DNA of 64,000 bases from Streptomyces sp. NBC_01775 (GCF_035917675.1 NZ_CP109104.1:1798001-1862000), one strand, 5' to 3'; positions 1 to 9,203 are shown, counted from the stretch's first letter. The notes: a model not told the origin generated them from the letters alone. Made by a program: numbers and translations.

Positions 1-2816
1 TTGCGCACCGTGCGGCCGAGCGCGTCGCGCTCATAGATGATCTCCTCACCCAACGGCGTCGTCCGGCGGACGAGGCTTCCCACCCCGTCCAGTTCATAGC
101 GCTGGGTGCGGTCGTCGAAGTCCGTCTCCGCGATCAGGCGCCCGGCCGAGTCGTAGGTGTAGTCCCAGGTGAGCCCCTGCGGATTGGTCACCCGCGTCAT
201 GCGCAGCTCGGCGTCGTAGGCGAACTCGTAACGCACACCGTCCGGGCCTGTGCGGGCTTCCAGCATGTCGAAGTGCGTGTACTCATAGCGCGTCTCGCCG
301 CCCGCCGCGTCCACGTGCCGAACGCAGCTGCCCTCCCCGTCCCACTCCCACCGCTCCGTCGACCCGTCAGGAGCAGCACGGCTGCCCAGGCGGCCTTCGG
401 CCGTCCAGGTCAGCGTTGCCTCCGCGCCCAGGGGATTCGTCTCTCGCACGGGGCGGCCGAACGCATCGCGTTCGTAGCGGGTCGTCGCACCCAAGGGGTC
501 GGTGATCTCGACGGGGAGCCCCGCCGGGTCGCAGCGCACCCGCGTTACCGCGCCCAAGGGGTCCGTCACCAACGCGAGGTGGCCCCGGGTGTCGTAGGCG
601 TAGCGGGTGGTGTGGCCTGCGGGGTCGGTCAGCGCGGTGCGGTTGCCGTGCTCGTCCCACTCCTGGCGCCAGACCGCTCCGTCGGGGTCCGTCGTCGTAA
701 CGGGCAGGCCCATTTCGTTGCGGGCCGTCGTGACCGTTGTGCCATCCGGGCGGACAACCGCCGCGAGGCGGCCCGCCGCGTCGTAGGTGAACCGCGTCGT
801 GTGGCCCAGGGCGTCCGTGTGGGACAGCGGACGGTTGTACGCGTCCCGTTCCGTCGTGGTGCGGTGGCCCAGGGGATCGATCTCGCCGACCATCAGGCCG
901 TGTTCGTCGAACAGGGTGCGGGTGGTGTGCCCGGCCGCGCTGGTCAGCGTGGTGACTCTGTGGCCGGACGCGGTGTCGTGGCCGTCGTAGTCGATGCGGA
1001 CCTGCATGTGGCCTGCGGTGCCGCCTTCGGCGATGACGCGGTGGAGGTTGTCGTAGACGTAGTCGTAGCGCCGGTCATTGGTGTCGGTCCAGGAAATGAC
1101 CCGGCCCTCGTCGTCGTACTCGAAGCGCAGCGGCAGCCCGGAGGAGTTGATCACCTCGGTCAGGTAGCCGTCGGTGTAGCCGTAGCCCAGCACTCGCTCC
1201 TCGATGCCGTCGGTCCGGACCAGGCTCAGCGCGGTGACGCGGTCGTCCTCGACCGTCAGCTTCACCACGTAGCCGCCGCTGTGGACCAGGCGTGACGGGG
1301 CGCCGGAGTCGGGATCGTATTCGAAGGTGATGCTGTGGCCGTTGCGGTCGGTGATCTGCTCGATCCTGGCGGTTCCGTCGTCCGCCGAGTCCGTTCCCCC
1401 TTCAGATGGGGCGAAGTGCCGTACCCACCCTGTCTCCGGCTCCGTCAGGGTGTATCCGCCGTCGGAGGTGCGTTCCAGCGGCATGCGCGCCGAGCCTGCC
1501 GAGGGGAGGGTGGGCAGGCCGGGGGCCGGATGCGGGTAGGAGAGGAGGCGACCGTCCTCGGCGACGAAGATCACACCTTCGGGGTCGATCTCCAAGCGCT
1601 GGTCAACCGTGGAGGCCCAGGAGAGGCCGAACCAGCGGCCGAGCCCGTAGCCGGACTCGACCCGGCGGGTGAACGTCAGGGGGAGGGCGCCGGGGAGCGA
1701 CAGGTCGGTCTGGGGCAGGAACATCCTCCCCGTCGCCAGATCGACCGGGTCCGTGCGGCCCGTCGGGATCTCATCCCCACTGCGGGCAGCCTGACCCCGC
1801 CCCCTCTCCCTCAGCGCCCTGCGCCCACTCGACAGCTCTTTGGCCAGCTTCCCGACCCGGCCGGCCTTCGTGGCCATACCGACGCCCTTGGTGCCCAGCA
1901 ACTCCGGGATGAGGCGGCCGATGCCTTCTGCGGGGTCCTTTTTGAAGGTGTCCCACATCTGTTTGCCGGTGCCGACCGGGTCGTTGGCCACCCTCGCTAT
2001 GCCGGTGACGGTGGAGTTGAGGTTGGTGACGTACTCGGCGGGGTGGGTGAGGTTGTAAGGATCGACGGGGTTGACGCTGCGCACGAAGTTGTTGAGCCCG
2101 GCGACGCCCTTGATGACGCCGCCGCTCAGGTGGGTGGCGTCCAGTTGCAGGCCGGTCAGCCCGTCACTGGCCTGTGCGGAGTAGGAGGGCTTGGGCGGAG
2201 CCGCATCCCGGGCCGCCTTCACCGCCGTCTGCGCCCGCCCGGCCGCCTCGTTGCGCTGAGAGCGGGCCTCATCCAGCTGCTCCTGGGCCGCTTCCTTCTT
2301 GTCGTCCTTGTACTTCGCCGCCGCCTCACGCGCCTGGCCCTGGGCCCACTCCACCGTTCCGGCGAAGTCCTCCAGCGCCCCGGCGGCCTTCTCACACGCG
2401 TTGGCGGCCTTGACCCACTTCGCCGGCTCCAAGCCGACTTTCTCCCAGAAGGCGTCCGCCGCCTTCCCCTTCAGCGTCCCCTTCGACACCCCCTTGAGGC
2501 CCTTGGCGACGTTGTCGAACGCCTTCTTGAAATCCTTCAAATGGCCCGATGTCGAACGCAGCTTGCTGGAACTGCCAAAGATGAGTTTCTTCGGATCGTC
2601 TGTCTCATCCAATTGGAACTCGGCGGTATCGGCGCCCATCGCATTTGCCGCCGAACGCGAATTGTCCCGCGTCCAGTCCGCACCGCTCTCCCAACCGACA
2701 TCATCCATCCGGTCGGCCGACCAGTTGCCGAACCCCTCGACACCATCGCCGACATCCTCGACGAGGTCCTCGCCCTTGTCCTCGATGGAATCAGGTACGA
2801 AATCCCGCCACCCCAT
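1..2816 (-). CDS. RHS/YD-repeat polymorphic toxin protein (3' end outside window)
   Basis: The reading frame opens with ATG at 2816 and stays open to the left edge, so about 938 residues are visible and the C-terminal toxin part is missing. Roughly the first 200 residues are charged and helical, with a WXG100-like stretch as in putative type VII-secreted proteins. Near residue 350 a DUF6531-type segment begins (VDLATGRMFLPQTDLSLPG), followed by the FTRRVESGYGLGRWFGLSW signature that opens RHS barrels. From about residue 470 onward there are many YD repeats such as YDAAGRLAAVVRPDG and YERDALGRTVRKD. Family knowledge: RHS proteins form a shell around a variable C-terminal toxin. The ATG shares one base with the stop of the upstream WXG-like gene (TGATG), so the two are translationally coupled. 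The toxin and any immunity gene lie beyond position 1. Confidence 0.93.
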   Translation of the reverse strand, partial: MGWRDFVPDSIEDKGEDLVEDVGDGVEGFGNWSADRMDDVGWESGADWTRDNSRSAANAMGADTAEFQLDETDDPKKLIFGSSSKLRSTSGHLKDFKKAFDNVAKGLKGVSKGTLKGKAADAFWEKVGLEPAKWVKAANACEKAAGALEDFAGTVEWAQGQAREAAAKYKDDKKEAAQEQLDEARSQRNEAAGRAQTAVKAARDAAPPKPSYSAQASDGLTGLQLDATHLSGGVIKGVAGLNNFVRSVNPVDPYNLTHPAEYVTNLNSTVTGIARVANDPVGTGKQMWDTFKKDPAEGIGRLIPELLGTKGVGMATKAGRVGKLAKELSSGRRALRERGRGQAARSGDEIPTGRTDPVDLATGRMFLPQTDLSLPGALPLTFTRRVESGYGLGRWFGLSWASTVDQRLEIDPEGVIFVAEDGRLLSYPHPAPGLPTLPSAGSARMPLERTSDGGYTLTEPETGWVRHFAPSEGGTDSADDGTARIEQITDRNGHSITFEYDPDSGAPSRLVHSGGYVVKLTVEDDRVTALSLVRTDGIEERVLGYGYTDGYLTEVINSSGLPLRFEYDDEGRVISWTDTNDRRYDYVYDNLHRVIAEGGTAGHMQVRIDYDGHDTASGHRVTTLTSAAGHTTRTLFDEHGLMVGEIDPLGHRTTTERDAYNRPLSHTDALGHTTRFTYDAAGRLAAVVRPDGTTVTTARNEMGLPVTTTDPDGAVWRQEWDEHGNRTALTDPAGHTTRYAYDTRGHLALVTDPLGAVTRVRCDPAGLPVEITDPLGATTRYERDAFGRPVRETNPLGAEATLTWTAEGRLGSRAAPDGSTERWEWDGEGSCVRHVDAAGGETRYEYTHFDMLEARTGPDGVRYEFAYDAELRMTRVTNPQGLTWDYTYDSAGRLIAETDFDDRTQRYELDGVGSLVRRTTPLGEEIIYERDALGRTVR

Positions 2817-3481
2817 CAGCCCTCATCCCCCTGACCGCCCTCATCCTGCTGGGCGGCGCGTTCCTCCGGTGACGGGCCGAAGTATTCGTCCTGCTTGACC
2901 GCGATCTGCTCGTCACTCACCCCGGTAGCGCCCTGGGCCAGGTCCATGTACATGCCGCCACGGCCCTTGGTCGTCAACTCCCGGCCCGTGTCCTTCCAGT
3001 CTTGGGTGATGTCATCCCCCGCCTTCTGGAAGGACTCCTTGCTCCAGTCCGGCGCATCCGGCTTCACGATGTCGCCCCACCCCTGCTTGGTGACATCCTC
3101 CTCACTCGCGTGCGGATTACCCGTCACCAGGAGGGAATTCGCAGCGATCTTCATCGTGCCCGCCGCGTACTGGTCCTCCTCGTACGACATCCCCGCCGAC
3201 AGACCCAGCTTCTGCGCCAGCGCATTCGCGTTCTGCACCAGCGCCCGCACTCCCCACTCCCACTTCTCACAAAAGTCCTCGAAAGCCCCGGCAAGCCCCG
3301 GATGCCCCGCCTCCATCCCCGACAGCGACAGCTCTTCGAACCCCGCCCCTTGAAGCGAAGAGGTCGACGAACCCCCCGACTCCTTCAGCTCACCGATCGC
3401 CCCCTTGAGCCCCTTCTCGATCAGGTCGAGGGACTCCTTGTTCCAGTGGACACCGTCGACGTTCTTGCCTCCGCCGCCCAT
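2816..3481 (-). CDS. WXG100/T7SS-like helical protein partnered with RHS
   Basis: A 221-residue protein with no cysteines, rich in Gly, Glu and Ala. It contains an amphipathic helical core (AGAFEDFCEKWEWGVRALVQNANALAQKLG, read in two parts) with a KWEWG element in the helix-turn position typical of WXG100-like proteins, and an acidic, glutamine-rich tail ending in GGQGDEG. No signal peptide or membrane segment is visible. It starts one base inside the stop of the SseB-like gene and ends one base into the RHS start, so three genes form a tightly coupled operon. Proteins of this type act as adaptors or carriers for export of RHS or LXG toxins; here that role is inferred from position and size rather than from a diagnostic motif. 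Confidence 0.72.
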   Translation of the reverse strand: MGGGGKNVDGVHWNKESLDLIEKGLKGAIGELKESGGSSTSSLQGAGFEELSLSGMEAGHPGLAGAFEDFCEKWEWGVRALVQNANALAQKLGLSAGMSYEEDQYAAGTMKIAANSLLVTGNPHASEEDVTKQGWGDIVKPDAPDWSKESFQKAGDDITQDWKDTGRELTTKGRGGMYMDLAQGATGVSDEQIAVKQDEYFGPSPEERAAQQDEGGQGDEG

Positions 3482-3912
3482 CAGACGCCTCCCCCATGGA
3501 CAGAACCGCCAAAGGCACCCTCACCAAGGCCGTCGACATCCACCGCCACCGCGTACGGCACGATCCCCCGGACCGGCGGAAACAACATCGAGCTGTCCTC
3601 ATCGGCCACATCCACCGCGACACCCGTCGGCTCCGCCTGTGCCGGCACCACCGCGTCCAGCAGCCGCGCCCCCAGCACCGCCGCGTAATCCCAGGGCGAG
3701 CCAGGCGGCGTACCCCGCAAGACAGCGAACCGCGCCAACGCCGCCTCATCCGTGAACGCGAAGATCCACCGCACCCCGCCGAAGTGCGCGGACATGACCT
3801 GGTCCTGACCCACCGTCGGAACCAGCACCGCAGTGCGACGGAACTCCCCCACCAACGCTCCCGGATCCCCGACCCCGCCACGCGCCGCCGCTATCTCCTC
3901 GGCCAGCTCCAT
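3481..3912 (-). CDS. SseB-family-like protein
   Basis: A 143-residue protein if started at the ATG at 3912, which follows a purine-rich GGGACGGGAC; a GTG at 3924 gives four extra residues. The pattern FRRTAVLVPT, then GGVRWIFAFTDEAALARFA, then WDYAAVLGARLLDAVVP and FPPVRGIVPYAVAVD is that of SseB N-terminal-domain proteins of actinomycetes, which commonly sit beside WXG100 and RHS genes. It is the first gene of the operon leading to the RHS toxin. A cognate immunity or chaperone role is possible, but the sequence does not show it. About 85 bases upstream lies a degenerate copy of the motif found at the defence promoters further along the window. Confidence 0.7.
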   Translation of the reverse strand: MELAEEIAAARGGVGDPGALVGEFRRTAVLVPTVGQDQVMSAHFGGVRWIFAFTDEAALARFAVLRGTPPGSPWDYAAVLGARLLDAVVPAQAEPTGVAVDVADEDSSMLFPPVRGIVPYAVAVDVDGLGEGAFGGSVHGGGV

Positions 3913-4554
3913 GTCCCGTCCCACCCCATTCGTCCCCTACGGTCACCCCGTCCGGACAGCACCTTGCTGCTCCCAAGGCTTTGACCAGGGACAACCGTAA
4001 ACACGTCAACGCATGATCACGCAATCAAGAGACCGAAAAGCAGTCTCCGCGAAGCGGTCCTGGCCATTCCCAGCAGAACTCCGGCGTGCCCGTGCGCCGA
4101 GACTGCTCCCGAATCCTGCGACTGCGCAGATGAGCGCCCCAGTCCGAGACCTGTTTCGGTCTCCTCGGACAAGAACAGACTGGGCAATCGGATGAAGTGC
4201 CGATGTGGCGACGAGCTGCGTACCGTGGCCTGCCGTTGCGCCCCAGGTCCTGTGATCACTCTGTCACTCAGTGCTGTTACGGTCACGACAGTCGCAGGGG
4301 GCTCGTTGGTGGGAGGCTGTCGTCGCCGGGTACCGTTAGCGGCGCTCGTGCCTGGGCAGCAACGGCTCGATCACCGCCCACAGTTCGTCGCAGACCTCGC
4401 ACGACTTCGGCAGAGTCACCCTCACCCCCGAACAAGACCACCTACCCCTCCACCGTGCCACACGGAGATCATCCTCCAAGGACTCCTTACGCGCTTCGGG
4501 CGGAGACCTGCCAAACCGCTGCGTTCGTGTCGGCTGCCCTGACTCAATGGGCAC
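3913..4554. other. 642-base intergenic region with a transposase scrap
   Basis: No intact gene is supported here. The left part should carry the promoter of the SseB/WXG/RHS operon. The minus strand around 3996-4011 reads CGTTGACGTGTTTACG, which has a TTGAC box and resembles the operator-like motif at 44454. A remnant of an IS5-type transposase N-terminus lies at about 4300-4420 on the minus strand. Short frames elsewhere in the gap are out of character with neighbouring coding sequence and match nothing I recognise. Confidence 0.5.
4300..4420 (-). pseudogene. IS5-type transposase N-terminal remnant
   Basis: Read on the minus strand, about 20 residues give CDELWAVIEPLLPRHERR, the characteristic opening of many Streptomyces IS5/IS4-group transposases (DELWALVEPLLPPHERR type). 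The frame then meets TAA at 4338-4336, followed by RYP, the next expected residues (RRYPGRRR), so the stop lies inside the conserved block. No DDE catalytic core and no terminal inverted repeats are visible. This is a decayed fragment. Confidence 0.6.
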
Positions 4555-5343
4555 ATGAATGTTGAAGAGAGCTGGGCCTACCGTGCGGCCCCGAAAGATC
4601 TGGGCGCTGAGGTTCGCCGAGTAGAGATCGTCCGGGTGAGCGGCTCGGGACGATCCGATCGAGTACATATCCGGTTCGTCGACGGAGACGAGGCCGGATT
4701 GCAGGAATGGGTGGCGATGGGCTGCCTGCTGGCGCCCTGGGAGGACGTGGAAGCGTTCCGCGCTGACGACCAAGCGGAGCTGGCTCTGGCTGACGTATCG
4801 AGAGAGGTGCGGGGCAGCGTCGAATTCGAAGCGGCGCGCATGGTCTTGGGATTCGTCCGGCCGAAGAGTCGGTTGCGCCTGCGCCGCACAGTGGCTGACG
4901 CGGGCGTGCTGGACCTCGGACCTGTTAAGGATGCGGCACGGATCGTCGGTATGGAGCCCGACGAATTCAGGGAGGACCCCATGCTGCACCAAGACCGCGA
5001 TGGTCGGTGCCTGGCGGGCTGGCCACTTACTGAACGGATCGCCCGCAACGTCGCCAAGCACCGTGCCGACGAGATCCTTCCGGAAGTGGACCGAAAGCAG
5101 CAGTCCATCGACGAGGAACGTACCCAGCCTGTCTGGGGATCGTGGCGGCGGGACGACCGCAAGCTGGACGCGGATGCGGCCGTGCTGCGCACCGTTCGCG
5201 AGTGGTGCGGCGAGGAGAAGGCCGAGCGTTACGACGAGTTGGTGGCTCTCCGAGAGGAAGTAACGCGTCTGGGGAAAGTCGTCGAGCGTGCGCTGGAGGA
5301 ACTGCGGCGCCGCGGACACGGGGTCACCCGCCTCCACCATTGA
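4555..5343 (+). CDS. Hypothetical protein with C-terminal helical tail
   Basis: A 262-residue cytoplasmic-looking protein that I do not recognise. It starts MNVEESWAYRAAP, continues with VRRVEIVRVSGSGRSDRVHIRFVDGDE (read in two parts), where conserved-looking strands and a WVAMGCLLAPWEDV segment suggest a compact N-terminal binding domain. The C-terminal third is helical and charged (EEKAERYDELVALREEV, VVERALEEL), probably a short coiled coil. Codon use is normal for the region, so it looks like a live gene. Its last 115 bases overlap the end of the next gene, which runs in the opposite direction. Confidence 0.75.
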   Translation: MNVEESWAYRAAPKDLGAEVRRVEIVRVSGSGRSDRVHIRFVDGDEAGLQEWVAMGCLLAPWEDVEAFRADDQAELALADVSREVRGSVEFEAARMVLGFVRPKSRLRLRRTVADAGVLDLGPVKDAARIVGMEPDEFREDPMLHQDRDGRCLAGWPLTERIARNVAKHRADEILPEVDRKQQSIDEERTQPVWGSWRRDDRKLDADAAVLRTVREWCGEEKAERYDELVALREEVTRLGKVVERALEELRRRGHGVTRLHH

Positions 5344-6968
5344 GCGCGACCTTGGCGTCCGTATCTCCAGCCTTGATCCCGAGGTACGTCGTTGATCCCC
5401 TGCCACGGCGCAGGATCTGGCTTCGGCGGGGCGGTCTCAGCCCTCGGCTTCTCCTTCTCGGGGCGGTCCGGATGCCAGCCGTCCAGGAAGGGCCTCAGCT
5501 CATCGCCCGTCGGCTCCCTATGGAAGTCCCGCGTGCTCAGCCCTTGGCCGCTTACCGTGGGGTCGAGCCGGTCGGCTTCCGCCTGTCCCCATTCCAACCA
5601 CTGACGCAGCCGGTTGCTTTCGTCCGGATCGGTGGTGCGGTCGGCGGCGTCCCTGAGGGCGGAGCAGAAGGTGCGCATCTCGCCGGCGGTCCGCCACTGG
5701 TCGAAGGCTGTCCCGAAGTGCTTGGCATGCGCTGCTTCTACGGCCTTCACCCTCGCTGTGCCGACCACTGCCTCCCACTCCCGCTGGGCGCGTTCCCGCT
5801 CCTCGGCCTCCTGGCGCCTGCGCTCTTCCTCCTTCCGCGCTAGCTCCTCCCGCAGCCGTCGCTGCTCGGCCTCCCGCGCGAGCCGTGCGCGTTCCTCCTC
5901 CTCGGCACGCGTCTTCAGCGTCCGGAAGACCGAACCGATCTGACTCTCCAAGGGCTTCTTGGGCGTGTCTCCCCAGTCGTTCTTCCAGCCGTAGTAGCCG
6001 TGCGCGCTGATGTGCAGTTCCAGCTCGCCCGATGGCTCGAACCGGTGTTGCGGGGTGACGCGCTGCCAGTCGTACGTTCTCCTCCTCCCGGGCTGCGTCG
6101 GCACATACCGCACCGGCTTCTGCCGCTCCTTGAAGGACACCTCGTAGGTGCGGCCGTGCACGGTGAGCAGGGGCCGCGGCTGCTTGCGCTTCTTGGAGAC
6201 CGAGAGGTCACCCAGACGGTTCTCGGCCTCCTCTGCCAGGAGACGGAGCAGGGACTGCACGCGGGGCAGCACGTCGTCCGTGATCTCGAAGGCGCTGTGG
6301 TCTGCGGCGACGGCTGCGAGTACGTCGTCGAGGTCGGAGATCACGCGACTGCGTTGGAGACGGACCCGGTTCCACTCCGTGTCGTCCTCGCCCGAGATCC
6401 GCAGCAGGCCGAGGAAGAAGTCGCCCTTGGTCCTCCCGCTGTACTTCAAGTGGTAGCCGGGCGGAGCGCACTGGCGGGCCGCGTCGAAGGCGCGACGGTA
6501 GCGCGCCCGGTCCGCGGCCTCCGGATTCGGGATGCGCAGGAAGCGGCCCGCCTTCTGGACCTTCTCGATCAGAGCGGGCCCGGGGATCTCCAGGTTGGGA
6601 CGGGCCGGTGGTCGGGAGGCGGACTTGGCCGCCTTGGCCTGGACGTCACTCGGCTTGGACGGATCCCGAGCCGGCGCCGGACTACGATCGGCTACCGCCT
6701 CGTCGGTGGCGGGCGTCTTCCTCCTGGACGCATGCGCGGGCTTGTCCGGATGATGTCCGTGCTCTAGATAGAAGCGGCCGACGTCGGTGATCTCGGCCCG
6801 CCACCCGCCTCCTGCCTTCGGCATGGCGATCAGGCCCCGGTCCTTCAACGCGCGTGCCGTCAGGGCGAGGGCCGGGGAATCGGAGGTGACCGGCTCAGCC
6901 CCATCCGCGATGCGACGGAGCGAAGCGAGTTGACGCTCGTTGAGCGGTGTCCATCGATGCATGCTCAT
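5229..6968 (-). CDS. Hypothetical protein with winged-helix-like N-terminus and coiled coil
   Basis: A 579-residue protein starting with ATG at 6968 (MSMHRWTPLNERQ; a second ATG at 6962). Residues 1-75 look like a winged-helix or HTH fold (LNERQLASLRRIADG, ALKDRGLIAMP, GWRAEITDVGRFYLEHG). A low-complexity linker follows to about residue 130. A central domain of about 200 residues begins near IPGPALIEKVQKAGRF and includes AHGYYGWKNDWGDT. Next comes a strong Arg/Glu coiled coil (EEEERARLAREAEQRRLREE onward) and a helical C-terminus. I cannot name the family. It is soluble, with no membrane segment. The gene runs convergently into the 262-residue gene and the two overlap by 115 bases, which is unusually long. 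Confidence 0.72.
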   Translation of the reverse strand: MSMHRWTPLNERQLASLRRIADGAEPVTSDSPALALTARALKDRGLIAMPKAGGGWRAEITDVGRFYLEHGHHPDKPAHASRRKTPATDEAVADRSPAPARDPSKPSDVQAKAAKSASRPPARPNLEIPGPALIEKVQKAGRFLRIPNPEAADRARYRRAFDAARQCAPPGYHLKYSGRTKGDFFLGLLRISGEDDTEWNRVRLQRSRVISDLDDVLAAVAADHSAFEITDDVLPRVQSLLRLLAEEAENRLGDLSVSKKRKQPRPLLTVHGRTYEVSFKERQKPVRYVPTQPGRRRTYDWQRVTPQHRFEPSGELELHISAHGYYGWKNDWGDTPKKPLESQIGSVFRTLKTRAEEEERARLAREAEQRRLREELARKEEERRRQEAEERERAQREWEAVVGTARVKAVEAAHAKHFGTAFDQWRTAGEMRTFCSALRDAADRTTDPDESNRLRQWLEWGQAEADRLDPTVSGQGLSTRDFHREPTGDELRPFLDGWHPDRPEKEKPRAETAPPKPDPAPWQGINDVPRDQGWRYGRQGRAQWWRRVTPCPRRRSSSSARSTTFPRRVTSSRRATNSS

Positions 6969-7146
6969 GGTCGTACCGTGGATGCCCGCTGGAGGACGGC
7001 AGTTCGGGGAAACTTCCTCCGAGCCGGTTACCCCTGTGCTCCGGAGTGGAGCGTCGGCGGCTCCCTGGGGGCCAGCCGAGAGCCATGTCCGGGGGTCGGC
7101 TTCCAAACGGTTCCCAAAGCTGGCCCCTGACCTGCTGTTCCCTCTG

Positions 7147-7185
7147 TCGGGGTGGCGGGATTTGAACCCACGACCTCTTCGTCCC
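7147..7185 (-). tRNA. tRNA-Pro 3' fragment (probable att site)
   Basis: On the minus strand the sequence gives the 3' half of a tRNA-Pro: the end of the anticodon arm (GGGACGAAGAGG), then the T arm GGGTTCAAATCCC and the acceptor 3' strand CACCCCGA. The D arm and 5' acceptor strand are absent; the bases on the 5' side (CCTGTTCT) do not continue the gene. Integrases of actinomycete integrative elements commonly recombine within tRNA 3' ends and leave such half copies. This is a fragment, not a functional tRNA gene. Confidence 0.7.
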
Positions 7186-7244
7186 AGAACAGGGGCACTG
7201 GCGTTTATCTCGCCTGCACGGGTGGTGTTGCGCTTGGGGGGGTG

Positions 7245-7283
7245 TCGAGCTCAGCGCACGATGTTCCGGCGCTGGTGGCGGGG
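7245..7283 (+). repeat. 39-bp direct repeat, left copy
   Basis: The 39 bases starting TCGAGCTCAGCGCAC recur in the same orientation at 13343-13381 with only two mismatches (relative positions 16 and 32). The right copy lies in the 3' end of a recombinase remnant. The two copies bracket about 6.1 kb of accessory genes. They could be attachment-site copies or the footprint of a recombination event. Confidence 0.75.
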
Positions 7284-7492
7284 ACGCTGGCGCTGTCGTA
7301 GGGCTCTATCGTAGCCGCGCGTGTGACCACGCTCCGTGCCCGTGCTAGCGATCGACGGGCAGGAGTGGCACTTCGCGCGCTCGTGCCAGGCGACGTTCAC
7401 GCTGCTACTCCGACCCGCGCGGGGCTACCGCCCGGCGGGCCCGCTGCCTGGCGTTTTTGTGACGAGCGCCCCCGGAAGACTTCAATGGCCGG

Positions 7493-9175
7493 GTGAGGAC
7501 TTTGGTGGGGTTCAGTGAGGACGATCTGCGGGCGGCGGCCGGTGCGCGTTCCTTCGCGCGAGGGCAGGGCTATCTGGACGCGGTGAGCGGACTGGAGGTG
7601 GGAGACAGCTGGTTCGCCGCCCGCGTGCAGGGCACCGAGGCGTACGAGGTGGAGATCGCCGCGGACGGTACGGACCGTCTCCATGGCGAGTGCGACTGTC
7701 CGTATGGGCAGGAAGGGCACTTCTGCAAGCACTGTGTCGCGTTGGGTCTGGTGGTGCTGGGCCGGGCCCGGGAGGTGCCGGCCCAGCGGTCGGCCGCCGC
7801 CCACCGGGCCGAGGGGCTGGAGCGGTGGCTGGACTCCCTCTCCCGCGAGGAACTGCTGGAGTTGGTGCGCGAACAGCTCGGTACCGACCGAGAGTTGCGC
7901 CGCCGTCTGGAGCTGCGCGCGGCAGCCGCGCGCAGCGACGAGCCCGCCGTACGGGACCGGGTGCTGGCCCTGCTCGACCCCGCGCCCTTCGCGCAGTACG
8001 GGTACGTGGAGTACGCGGACGCCCGCGCCTATGGCACGCAGGCGTCGGAGGCCGTCGCTGCGCTGCGCGTACTGATCACCGGCGACCGGGCGGCGCAGGC
8101 GGTCACCCTGGCCCGCGAGGCGATGGCCGTCATCGGCTCGGCGTACGAGGACGTCGACGACTCCTCCGGCCACCTCGGCTCCGTCGCGGCGAAGCTGGCC
8201 GAGGTGCATCTGGAGGCGTGCCGGGCAGCGCGCCCCGACCCGCGGGAGACCGCTGCGTGGCTGGCCCGCCACCTGCTCGGCGACGACCACTATCTCTTCG
8301 ACACGGATCCCGCGGATTACAGCGAGGTCCTCGGTGGCGAAGGGCTGGCCCGGTTGCGGCAGTTGGCGGACGAGGCATGGCAGCGCAACCCGTCCGGCTG
8401 GGCCGAGAAGTACCTGAGGGAACGGTTGGTGAAGGCGGCCGGGAACGTGGACGAGCTGATCGCCGTCTACGCCACCGATCTGTCACCCAGCGGCGAAACC
8501 CACCTGCGCATCGCCCAGGGACTCGACGCGGCGGACCGTCCGGACGAGGCCCTTGCCTGGGCCGAGCGCGGCCTGCGCGAGACCGACGCGGCGCACCGCG
8601 CCCACAGCGGCCTGGAAGACTACCTCTGCGCGCGCTATACGCGCGCCGATCGCCTGGCGGACGCGGTCGCGGTACGCCGAGACGGCTTCCGCGCCCACCG
8701 CTCCCTCGCTGCATACCGGCTGCTGCGCGAGGCCGCACGCGCCGAGGGAGGCTGGGAACGGGAACGTGAGGCCGCCGTGAAGCTGCTGCACCAGGAAGCG
8801 CAGGGGCAGCAGTCCGGCTGGTACGGCGGGCACGTACTGCTCGACGCCCTGCTCGACGACGATGATCTCGAAGCCGCCTGGCAGGCAGCACAGGATGGCC
8901 TCGCGACCGACGCTCAGTGGCTGACTCTGGCCGATCGTATCCGCGAGGACCGCCCGGCCGACGCGCTGGAGGTCTACCTGCGCCTGGTCGAACCACGCAA
9001 GCAAGTCACCGGCGACGCGAACTACGAGCAGATCATTCAGCTCCTGCTCGGCGCCCGCGCCTGCCACCAACGACTCGGCACCCAGAAGCGGTTCACCGAC
9101 TACGTGGCCGCACTGCGCACCGAACAGAAGCGCAAGCGGAACCTGATGAAGCTCCTCGGCCAGCATGGCCTCTAA
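7493..9175 (+). CDS. SWIM zinc-finger protein
   Basis: A 560-residue protein starting with GTG at 7493. The SWIM zinc-binding motif CxCx8CxH is clear at C67, C69, C78 and H80 (ECDCPYGQEGHFCKHC). The rest is a long all-helical, TPR-like array (for example AERGLRETDAAHRAHSGLED and AVRRDGFRAHRSLAAYRLL), as in actinomycete SWIM proteins of 500-650 residues. SWIM domains bind DNA or protein partners; the substrate of this group is unknown. It is monocistronic and lies between the integration scar and a pseudogene. Length and frame look intact, so it is probably expressed. Confidence 0.88.
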   Translation: MRTLVGFSEDDLRAAAGARSFARGQGYLDAVSGLEVGDSWFAARVQGTEAYEVEIAADGTDRLHGECDCPYGQEGHFCKHCVALGLVVLGRAREVPAQRSAAAHRAEGLERWLDSLSREELLELVREQLGTDRELRRRLELRAAAARSDEPAVRDRVLALLDPAPFAQYGYVEYADARAYGTQASEAVAALRVLITGDRAAQAVTLAREAMAVIGSAYEDVDDSSGHLGSVAAKLAEVHLEACRAARPDPRETAAWLARHLLGDDHYLFDTDPADYSEVLGGEGLARLRQLADEAWQRNPSGWAEKYLRERLVKAAGNVDELIAVYATDLSPSGETHLRIAQGLDAADRPDEALAWAERGLRETDAAHRAHSGLEDYLCARYTRADRLADAVAVRRDGFRAHRSLAAYRLLREAARAEGGWEREREAAVKLLHQEAQGQQSGWYGGHVLLDALLDDDDLEAAWQAAQDGLATDAQWLTLADRIREDRPADALEVYLRLVEPRKQVTGDANYEQIIQLLLGARACHQRLGTQKRFTDYVAALRTEQKRKRNLMKLLGQHGL

Positions 9176-9203
9176 CCACGCAGGCTCGCCCATTTCGAGG
9201 CGC

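Larger units (their letters stand above)
6969..7492. other. 524-base gap holding an integration scar
   Basis: This stretch separates two divergent genes. It holds a 3' fragment of tRNA-Pro (7147-7185, minus), the first copy of a 39-bp direct repeat (7245-7283) and presumably both promoters. No protein-coding gene is convincing. A plus-strand frame through the tRNA scrap gives GWRDLNPRPLRP, which is just the well-known translation of a reversed tRNA-Pro and not a real gene. Confidence 0.6.

Noticed and set aside
1335..2834. 499-codon plus-strand frame opposite the RHS gene
   Set aside because: The minus strand carries YD repeats and DUF6531 over the same bases; the plus frame has no recognisable content.
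6940..7314. Plus-strand frame giving GWRDLNPRPLRP, resembling integrase C-termini
   Set aside because: That peptide comes from translating the reverse of the tRNA-Pro 3' end and is not evidence of an integrase gene here.
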